Positions 50,255 to 64,000 of a stretch of 64,000 bases of DNA are shown here, in pieces (within the stretch, counting starts at the first letter, position 1; each line of letters opens with the position of its first letter). Made by a program: the position numbers and the translations under genes. The stretch lies in contig WARS01000013.1 in assembly GCA_008933995.1 (NCBI GenBank), positions 10,126,023-10,190,022 of the forward strand, written 5' to 3'. This DNA is from Datnioides undecimradiatus. Lineage: Eukaryota; Chordata; Actinopteri; Lobotiformes; Datnioididae. The notes under the pieces are model-generated. The model worked only from the letters and a program-made list of their open reading frames with translations. It made no database searches and was not told the origin of the DNA.

Positions 50255-53200
50255 CTGAAGAGAAGATAAACAGCCAGGTCAAGTGAAAAGGTTGATTATC
50301 TATTATTTAAAAAAGAAAAAAAAACCACGAGACATTATATAAATAGAAACCCTTGTGTAATAAATCTAGATCATAATGTCCTCCTATGTACAGTACTCAG
50401 GTCAACTTAATCATCTCAGTGTAAGTTTATCTGATGCTTGATAGAGATCTTCCCTTCCCTGTTATGTGTGTAGTAGGTGCTGTATCAGTGCTTCTGTGTG
50501 CTGACCTCAAGTTCAACTGATGCCTTCATCCTCCTGATGTAACTGATGAAAATAAGCACAGAAGCAGGTCTCAGTCGCTGCTCGAGGCTCTGTGTTAGTC
50601 TGCCATCTTCTATCTACTAATACATAACCCTTCTTTCACTTGGGCCTCATTCTCAGCAATACTGAGTAGTTTCCCATGAACCCTGAGCTTCTGTTGGATG
50701 CTCCTCATGCATGCACTACAAATTCTTCAATGCCATTCGGTATCTTTCTGTATGTGTGTGTGTGTTTTCAAGGATAGAAACTGGCTGCTTGTTTGCTGTT
50801 TTGCACACGGATGGTAAGAAATGTTCTGGGTTCACTGCTTTACACGCAGGCTGTCTGACCTCACGTACAAAACGGCGCCAGCATTCTTCTTGTTATCGTT
50901 ATGCCAATGTGAGGGTTGTTATGGTTGCAGCGCAGCCAGAAATCTCCTCTTGTTATCTTTGATCAGCTAAAAATGTCCGTTTACCACCACAAAACACACT
51001 CACACACCCAAACTTAAATGTTTTTTGTTTACATAAAACACGCATGGAACACAGGGGTTGTTTTTTTATATGTTTGTTTAAATTTCTGGGGATATGTATG
51101 TAGAAAATATCTAGAAAGAAAAAAACATGTACTACATCTGCTTAATAAAAAATGCTGCACAGAGATGAAGGTGTATCGCTGAAGCCTAAGAATCAAGATA
51201 AGTACATGTGGGGACATGACTGGTGACATACTCATCACAAACAGTTTTTATCAGACAAGGTCTAAACTTAACACCCAATGAGCACCAAATATGGATATAA
51301 ATTGGCTTTGGTGGAGAAATAAAATAGGATTAGAAGCCAAGAAGGCAGAAAATGGATCTTTTGAGGAGCAACATAACACTAGTTTTAAACCGCTGCTGTT
51401 TCTTTGGTTACACCAGAAAAGAGTATGGAGGAATGTTACCAAGCTGATCGACGGAAAATTACTAAACACAGTCTAGTTCAAGCTTCTCAGTGTCAAAACC
51501 TCAAATTAATAGTTTGAGGTTTTGACATTTGGCTTAGGCTTTAGGAAATTAGGATGGGACATCTTTGCTTTTTTTACATTATAAAGGACATTAATTAAGA
51601 AACTATGTAAGAAACAAAACAAATTAGTAGATGATGAAAACTAGCTGCAGCCCTAGAAAATGATGCAGGTATAAGAAGTAGGTATGAACAAGAGAAAAGT
51701 AATGATCAGTGACATATGTATGACAGCAGCAAGAAGCAAGATGAGGAAACTCAAAGGAAACACACAATAGTGGCCAAAAGGAACATGCCATGTTTTACAC
51801 AGGAGGAAAAAACTTCCACTAAATTAAATTAAGTATTTTCAGTTTCACATAAAATTGGAGTAAAACACCTGCACAGATGCAACGGGCAACCTGCAGGTTT
51901 GTGCCATGGAGGAGACGGAAAGCTTGCAAAGGCCTCACTGCCATAAAGTAAAACTTCAGAATTGAATAGTCAGCATTAAACCTAGCATGACAATGACACG
52001 AGTGTATTGATGAAGTATTGTAAGAAAGCCATATTCAAATATATGGCTGTATCAATTATTTGACCTACCCTGTATCAGCAGAACAGTGGCATCTTTGTCC
52101 TAATGCCTACAGGGAGTCTCACATGAACACCACTGGATGTCTGACTGTATTATGCTCATGTGTGAAGATGTGTGTGTCAGTATGTCTGAGGCTTTGGAGT
52201 ATATGCAAGTGTGAGGCAGCGTAGAGGATGTAGGTGAGGTTCTCTTTCTAAATGTTTTTGTTTTCTCTTCCCTCCCGGTGTGGAGCAGTGGGTTCGGAGC
52301 AACAGAAGGTAAAATAAACACAGAGCAGACTTCCCCCGGAACACAGGCAATCCCAAGAGGAATCCCGGGAATGTGGTTCAGGATGTCGGGCCTACCACTC
52401 TTACCGCATCCTGAAAACTGTCCATGGAGCCCCAAAATATGAGGAAGAAGAGCGAAAATGCTCTGGGTGTGTGCACTGATGAAGACGGAGACATGTCAGT
52501 GGTGTCCAATGTCAAACTACCATGATGACATGTGTGACTTAGCCTCCATTCAACAGCATCAGCGGTTTGAGGATTGGTGTGACAGCGGTGATAACCTCTA
52601 AAAAGATGCCTCACCTCAGGTCGTCCTTACCTTGGACCCGAATCTTGAACTTGCCACTCTGTCCGAACCCACCCTCGATGACGCCAGTCTCACCGGTCGA
52701 CAGCGTGACCTTCAACCCCACAAAAAGCTGGAGGTTGGTCTCCTTCTTGAACAGGTTGCGGCCAATCACGGTGTAATCGTCAGTCACCTGAGCTCAAGAG
52801 AGAAGGAAAGAGCCTCATGAGCTGCAACACTAATGACAAATGTGAAAGCTCAAAATGTGACAAATGTGATTAGAAGTACTTGTTAAATGATGTGTGAGCA
52901 TATGATCTAATTATGACTGTGAAAATGTCAGGATGTGTTTTAGTTTTGATCTCCTGTTTCCTCTTTTGGCTGTCCAGATCTTGTGGTTTGCCCTGATTTC
53001 ACTTGTCATCCTGACAGAGTGAGGAGGAAGAGCTGATCCTCTGCCCTGGGCCCTCATCAGCTGTACCACTTGCCGTCAGACGCATTCTTCGAGGTTCGCC
53101 GCCTGGCTGTCTCACTTGTTCTCTTTCATCCTCTTGAACATTTTATGCTATATTTGTTTGTATTTCTTTCTTATCATCCATCACTAACTTGATCTTAGCC

Positions 53201-55411
53201 CGCCACTAATCTGATAACAGGAGGGCACCGCTCTGTCTCCAACTCACCCCCCACCGCCAGCTCTTCCTCACTCTTCTGCCTAACCCTCATTCATTCTTGA
53301 ACATTTGACCCTGACGTCCCTCAAGCGTGACTGATGAACTGATAAAAAAAAATACAGTTGCTGTACACGTCTGGCAGACCGTACAAATTGTGACTGGACG
53401 CGACCGTCATATCTCAACAATGCCAGTTATGTGTTCCTTTGCCAAAAAAAAGGAATTCTTAAGTCTTGAAACATAGCTGCCTCTCTCTGGACAGACAGAT
53501 GAACGGCAAACCAAATGTTACGTGACCACGGGCTGACCTCTCCCACATGTTGCTCTACTCCCTAGTCACTCAGTGACTGGAGCTGTCAACAGCCTGAGGT
53601 GCTAACAGCAGGAAACTAGTTCACACACTTGACCCCTGACCTGACTGTGACACTGCATGAGGGAGAAACTTCACTGTACAGTGCAGAATGACAAGGGTCA
53701 TAACATCTTCAGTGCTCCCACAGATGAAAATACAAACTGAGACGTCAGATACTGTTGACTTTTTCAAACACTGTCGAATCAAATGTTGAAGTCAATAAGA
53801 AGACAATGGCACCACGTAAGACGACATACAAATTAGCATGAACTAGAACTCTGAACCGGAGGATTTAGGACACAGCATCATAAAGCAAAAATCAGAAAAG
53901 CATGTATGTGTGTGAGAGAGAGTGGAGAGCAGGATGAGAGCGAGAATGATGATGAGCTACAGAGAGGTGAAGGTGAAATCACACAGACGCATGTAGGTAT
54001 TCCTGTGCCACTCAGGTGTGTCCAAACAGTGCCAGCTTCTGTCAGCCAGACGGAGTTAGTGGCGTCAGGCTGGCCACCCACGTACGCCTCTGTGTCACAG
54101 CACATGCTAAGGCATGCATACCGCCCCATGTCTCAAACACTACTAACAGGGCTGCATATGCATGCTTGTTTGTGTGTGTTTACTAATATACAATAGGGGC
54201 TCTGTCTGAGAGGCACGCTCCAGTGCCACCAGCAATGAGAAACATCCAAAGAAGAATCAAAGCCAAAGGAGGAGTACAAGGTGACAGGGAGGGCAGAGGA
54301 GCAAGGACAGTGCTGCTCAGGGGGTGAGCAGAGACAGGAATAAAGTTAGAAAAAAGGGTACTGTATTTTGAACAAACCGCTGTATGTCCACTCACCCTTT
54401 CCACTTGGCCCTCTTTGTGTTTTGTCTTATAGATGCGCAGATGAGGCAGCCCAGTCTCAGCATAGCCTTTATCTTCAAACCCCTGCAGCAGATAGCCTTG
54501 GAATGCCAACCGGCATGTATTAGCATGGATGTCTGTGTCCAGCTTCGAACCAATCACCAGGCAGAGTGAAGGACATGTGACTGGCCGCTCAAACTCCAAC
54601 AAGGCCCATTGCTCTGGGTCAGGACCTGAACTCGCCTCGCCCTGACCAGTGACATACTCATCCTGGTAGAAATACTCCCTGTCAAAGGTGAAGGGTGTTT
54701 CCAGTGAGCAGGGCTGTGATGAAGGTGGTTTAGTGTCTGAGGGTGACTCCGAGGCACCAACAGGTGGCAGACCAAAGAAGGTAACCCTCGCCATGACTGT
54801 CTCGTGACCCACGGTGATGTGGAACTTGGCACGGGTGGCAAGAGAGCCCTTGAAGTAGCCAATCTTCCTCACAGAGACAATGGCTGCATAGAGTGTGCGC
54901 AGGGACCCGGGGGTGCACACCACACCCCTCTCTAACAGTTTAGGGTCAAACTGTGTCACACACACTCCCACACGATCCCCCTGCATAGCCCCCGACACAG
55001 GCTTCCGAAACATCTGTACCGATTTTATCTTCTTGGTCACCTGATGTCAGAGAGCACAGAGTTACAATAAATTACATAGATTTTTAACATCAACTTATTT
55101 AACTCAAAATCAATAACATAAATTTGGGATACATGCAACCTATTTCAAATACCTCCTGACATTTAAAACTTAAATAAACGTGGAAGACAGCATGTGATTA
55201 TCAGTTTTATCTCCACATGACAGGGATGATTTATAACATATTTAAGGGAAAGGGCCTGGAGGGGATTAGGATTGTCTGTCAATAACATATGCACACAAGA
55301 AAGTAAACAGCTCATTAGATATGCACAGGTGCAGTTTCAGCTACTTCTTTCTTTGAAACATTCCTTATCAACAGAAAAGACTACCAATGACAGACAGACA
55401 GACAGACAGAC

Positions 55412-55471
<60 letters not shown>

Positions 55472-58400
55472 CTGGCCCAGCACAATGTTTCTGAGGTTTG
55501 TATAAACCCATCAATAGTTGCAGCACACACCAGGTCTGTGTAACAAATGACTGTTAATTTAGCCATTTGCTGCCACCAAGAGGTGAACCTGAAAACTGCC
55601 GACCAAACTGCTGAGCCTGGCTGAAAGTGTGCATCTGGTCTAAATTACCCAACTCCTATGCTGCCAGTCCACCCCCAGTCCCCTCATCCTTCCCTCACAT
55701 TAAACTGACACATCCTCTGAACCCACTGAGCCATCTCTCCCTCCGACTGGCCACTTCCAGTCAACTTCTGAACTTCCGAAAACTGTGGTTTCTATGAAAG
55801 AACGTCCAGCTCTCTGATATGTAGCTTACTTGTAAATAACCAGAGATTCAGAATTCATGCCCTATTTTTTGGAGCGTACCTTTAACGCTGGGATTTCCAC
55901 AGTGTCATTGATGGCCAAAGACCCCTGCAGTATAGTTCCGGTCATGACTGTTCCCTGACCACGGATGGAGAAGCAATGGTCCACAGCCATCAGGAGGTCA
56001 CCTCCAGGGTCTCTCTGAGGGAGGTACGTCTGTTTCTTCAAAAGCTGATGCAGACAACCAAGAGAGGAGGAAGGCAGATACATTAATTTACACAGAAAAA
56101 GACAATGGCTGCCGTTATATTGCAAGGTTCCACAAAAAACAAAGATGAAGCCAGATATAAGAGGGGGCTTGCACTAATTACATCCATTTCTAGCAAGCCC
56201 TAACTCCAACATAATGCTGGTTTGTGCTGATGTTATGTGTTATTTATTTTTTGTTATTAAAATCTGTAGGCCTGATGAAGGTTTTTGCTTTATTATTTGA
56301 ATCACAGCCTGGGATTAATTACCATAACTTCAATAGTTTAGTTTCAATTGCCTGGTAATTAAACACAGGCGAAGACTTGCTTTACTTTTTAACCTCTTAA
56401 ACAATGTCAGCTGACTAAAAGCAGTTCATAAGTGCGACCTTATGTGTTCTTTTGAGCTAAATTAGTAACAATGGAGGGGCACCAGCATGTTTGCAGGCTT
56501 TACCTCGATTAACTCTGGCACTCCCTGTGGCTCTTCTGTGTCAGGAGCCTCTGGGCCCCCAGGCTTCGCTGCCACAGCAATCACTGGACATTCCTTAAAT
56601 CTGGCCAATAGAAAAACAGTCGTATTGGAACTACTTCATGCTTTGAAGTTGAAGTAATGATTAAAGTTACTTAAAAACAAAACACTGGAAGGTCTGACAG
56701 ACAGACTGCTGGAATGCAGACAGTGAGACAGAATGTGTAATGAATGGGGAAGTGATTCAGTCCTGGGCCACTGGGAACTACATGGGATGCTCAGATTCAT
56801 TCGTTTACTGATATTTACTGCAGACCTGGTGCTCTCCAACGTTTTGTGAAGTCTCTTGGTCATTTTCTCAATGGCACTCTGTCTCTTGTTGGGAGGCAGT
56901 AGGTCAGTTTTGTTCAGGACAACCACCATGCGAGGGCAGGTCAGTTCTCCTATCAGCAGACACTCTGCAGTCTGGGTCTGCACCCCTTTCACCACATCCA
57001 CGACCAGCATCATTAGGTCAATGATTTGGGCACCTGGAGAAGAAGGAAAATGCAACCAATAATCACAAAGATTGCTATTATTGTTGACATGGAAGAAATC
57101 AGCAAACTGAAGTGTAACAACAAAGGAATATGCGGTTACAGACATGCAGCATGTGAAGAAAATGTGAAGCGGACAACAGCAATGCAAACAGGAATGAAGA
57201 GCGAACACAGATACCCAAAAATAACAGCAGAACGAGAAGAGAAATTAGGGGAGGGGTGCATAAAGGCAAGGAGAGAGCAAAATGCTAGAGGGTTGAAACT
57301 AGAGCTGCAGCTCACTTGGTTGTCTTCCCTTTCCCTCTTTTCTTTTCCTGACTTTGGCAGTCTCCCTTTCCTGTGCTCCCCTCTTTTCTCTCATTCTGTT
57401 TGGCTCCCTCTCTTTCCTGTGCACTCCCCACATGGGACAGGAGGGGAAGTTTAATACATACCCCAATCCTCATACTTTCCTTCCTCCCTAATCTACAGCA
57501 TGTGCCACCCCACTGGCTCATAGGCTTCATTTAGTATGTTGGTTACACGATACAATGGTATTCAATGTAGGAATGGCTCTAAAACTATTACTTCTTCCCA
57601 ACTCTGCCTAAATCGCCCTCTTTAATCTTAAAAGGTGTGATCTTGGTTGTTCATTTGTGTGACAAACAAACGGGAATGAGAGAGGGAAAATGGAATAAAC
57701 TGACTGCATTATCTGCCCTGGACAGTTGCACCACCTTCTATTTCTCCTCATACTCCCAACCATTCAAGTCAATATAATATAATATAACCAACCCGGCTGC
57801 ATGCAGAGAAAGGGCGCCCTCTGCTGCAAGAACACAGGGTGGAACATGTGATAATGGATCATTACGTGTTTTACTACGACGCATTATGAACATGCTGGTA
57901 CTAATATCTTTTGATATCATTGTTGATATACACTGAGTATATTCAGGTTGTATTAATTGTGGGCCAAAGGCCAACTTCAGAAGCATATTTTATATGTATA
58001 CACACTCAGCTGGCAGTTTTTAGATAGATCCAGCTAAACCTAATGCAGTTTAATTCAACTGTCCTGCTATAGATCATAGCTTCACAAACGTTATTATGCT
58101 TTGGTCTTTCTAATATTTCCTCTTTGATACAAATTAGGTGGACAAACTGATTCACACAGCCTATAATTTATTTATAGAGGAATTTCAGTGCTGGTGTGGT
58201 GGACAGTGTGTGTGCCTAACATATTGTCAACTGCGTGTAGCTAAAAGGTATGAAAATAGAGGTCTTTGTATCCTGACTTTATTTCATGTATTGAACAAGC
58301 CCTCATGCACTGTCAACTGACATTCAGCAACACAAACTTGAAGAGCTCACCCCCAATGATAGTCCGAATAAGAGAGGCGTGTCCCGGACAGTCCACCAGA

Positions 58401-58657
58401 GTGAACTGCAGACTGTCATACTTCTGCTTCTGACCTCCAGCGTCCCGCAGATGATCGGGAAGGTCCACCGTGAAGGAGGAGAAGCCGAGGTCCAGGGTGA
58501 TGCCTCTCTCACGGGACTGCGGGTTCTTGTCGAAGGCAGCCGTGGAGGCAGTACTGCTGAGCGCCCTGGCTAGCGATGTCTTCCCGCTGTCGACATGTCC
58601 AAGCACCCCGACGTTGAAATTTAACGTTGTGGCGTGTCTGTCAGTCGAGTGTGACAT
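50073..58657 (-). CDS. eefsec: EEFSEC, selenocysteine-specific elongation factor (complete, 7 exons)
   Basis: EEFSEC is the eukaryotic SelB-type GTPase that carries selenocysteinyl-tRNA to ribosomes at UGA codons, acting with the SECIS-binding protein SBP2 in the cytoplasm. The coding exons join in frame: 58657-58351, 57033-56826, 56600-56504, 56044-55880, 55040-54396, 52787-52631 and 50254-50073. Together they make 586 codons plus stop, against about 596 in human. All introns are GT-AG. The G domain shows GHVDSGKT (residues 20-27), switch I RERGITLDLGF (49-59), DCPGH (89-93) and NKTD (143-146). Domain II has VDHCF (225-229) and GTVMTGTI (235-242), and domain III starts near 260 with QGDR (279-282). 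From memory, the Asp-His of VDH and the Arg of GDR form the selenocysteine pocket, and all are kept. Domain IV ends with FKRYIFDPHKKMVQY. The start has A at -3. The gene is tail-to-tail with GATA2 and head-to-head with RUVBL1. Confidence 0.97.
50255..52630 (-). other. EEFSEC intron 6
   Basis: 2.4 kb, the longest intron. It holds a perfect 15-bp hairpin at 51,491-51,527 and otherwise no recognised repeat, RNA gene or exon. Confidence 0.85.
51491..51527. repeat. Perfect 15-bp inverted repeat with 7-nt loop
   Basis: TGTCAAAACCTCAAA (51,491-51,505) pairs with TTTGAGGTTTTGACA (51,513-51,527) around the loop TTAATAG. It sits in EEFSEC intron 6. Confidence 0.9.
52631..52787 (-). CDS. eefsec: EEFSEC exon 6: domain IV start
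   Basis: 157 bases, residues 475-526 plus one base. It reads VTDDYTVIGRNLFKKETN and LFVGLKVTLSTGETG, then GFGQSGKFKIRVQ. The donor is AAG|GTAAGG. This is the start of the C-terminal domain unique to SelB-type factors. Confidence 0.95.
52788..54395 (-). other. EEFSEC intron 5
   Basis: 1.6 kb. Mixed composition with a C/T-rich middle (52,990-53,290). A plus-strand 96-codon frame (53,906-54,196) has no recognised content. No repeat family was identified. Confidence 0.85.
54396..55040 (-). CDS. eefsec: EEFSEC exon 5: domain II/III with variable loop
   Basis: The largest coding exon, 645 bases, residues 260-474. It starts VTKKIKSVQMF and ends KEGQVER. Residues about 349-379 are Ser/Pro-rich (GASESPSDTKPPSSQP) and replace a differently composed loop in mammals. 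Conserved blocks FDPKLLERG and TVGHETVMARV flank it. Confidence 0.97.
55041..55879 (-). other. EEFSEC intron 4
   Basis: 839 bases, dominated by a compound GACA/GATA microsatellite that is listed separately. Nothing else was recognised. Confidence 0.85.
55391..55470. repeat. Compound (GACA)n-(GATA)n microsatellite in EEFSEC intron 4
   Basis: About 5 GACA units (55,391-55,412) run directly into about 14.5 perfect GATA units (55,413-55,470) on the plus strand. Confidence 0.97.
55880..56044 (-). CDS. eefsec: EEFSEC exon 4: domain II
   Basis: 165 bases, residues 205-259. It contains RDPGGDLLMAVDHCFSIRG and GTVMTGTI, the beta-barrel domain II signature, ending VEIPALK. Phase 0 at both ends. Confidence 0.97.
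56504..56600 (-). CDS. eefsec: EEFSEC exon 3: end of G domain
   Basis: A 97-base exon, residues 172-204, reading FKECPVIAVAAKPGGPEAPD then EEPQGVPELIE. VAAK is the G5-like motif. It lies between GGCCAG and GAG|GTAAAG and restores phase 0. Confidence 0.95.
56826..57033 (-). CDS. eefsec: EEFSEC exon 2: G4 motif
   Basis: Residues 103-171 and two bases of codon 172. It begins GAQIIDLMMLVVDVVKG and contains NKTD, the guanine-specificity motif. The acceptor is CCAG and the donor AG|GTCTGC. Confidence 0.97.
57034..58350 (-). other. EEFSEC intron 1
   Basis: 1.3 kb. Purine-rich next to exon 2 on the plus strand, C/T-rich around 57,310-57,440, then A/T-rich. A 142-codon plus-strand frame (57,026-57,454) is low complexity and unlikely to code. 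No repeat family was recognised. Confidence 0.85.
58351..58657 (-). CDS. eefsec: EEFSEC exon 1: start, P-loop, switches I and II
   Basis: Residues 1-102 plus the first base of codon 103. It holds the P-loop, RERGIT switch I and DCPGH. The donor is G|GTGAGC, and the intron splits a Gly codon in TIIGG, the same place as in the human protein alignment. Confidence 0.97.

Positions 58658-64000
<5,343 letters not shown>

Noticed and set aside
55413..55470. (GATA)n array as a GATA2 binding enhancer
   Set aside because: Tandem GATAGATA does fit WGATAR (AGATAG), but a pure microsatellite is better explained by slippage, and proximity to GATA2 is coincidental.
57026..57454. 142-codon plus-strand frame
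   Set aside because: It lies across EEFSEC exon 2 edge and purine-rich intron 1 and is low complexity.

Overview
The window is vertebrate nuclear DNA, almost certainly from a ray-finned (teleost, probably percomorph) fish. The evidence is split genes with canonical GT-AG introns, proteins close to vertebrate GATA2, EEFSEC and RUVBL1, short introns in the two right-hand genes, very dense (CA)n microsatellites, and several interspersed repeats that I recognise from memory as teleost families. There is no sign of bacterial, viral, CRISPR or plasmid content.

Layout, left to right. (1) Positions 1-925 hold the last coding exon and 3' UTR of a GATA2 gene on the + strand. (2) About 925-49,790 is a gap of nearly 49 kb with no exon I can recognise. 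It contains microsatellites, old teleost repeats, one well-preserved inverted-repeat insertion with a 15-bp target duplication, a G-rich block, a small 29-bp periodic array of GATA and CCAAT motifs, and several low-repeat stretches with the texture of developmental enhancers. Some of these carry GATA and E-box motifs. (3) 50,073-58,657 is a complete seven-exon EEFSEC gene on the - strand, reconstructed here as 586 codons. (4) 58,658-59,471 is a compact head-to-head promoter. (5) From 59,472 to the window end are the first nine coding exons of RUVBL1 on the + strand, residues 1-357 of about 456.

The order and orientation match the mammalian 3q21-type arrangement: GATA2 tail-to-tail with EEFSEC, and EEFSEC head-to-head with RUVBL1. 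The mammalian intronless gene DNAJB8 is not visible. A plausible reading is that the gap is GATA2's downstream regulatory domain, with EEFSEC (selenocysteine-tRNA delivery) and RUVBL1 (AAA+ ATPase of chromatin-remodelling and snoRNP-assembly complexes) as housekeeping bystanders. No new protein-coding system was found. The items most worth checking are the candidate regulatory elements in the gap, the 29-bp array, the inverted-repeat insertion and the shared promoter. Conservation of the candidate elements is inferred from sequence texture only; no alignment was run.
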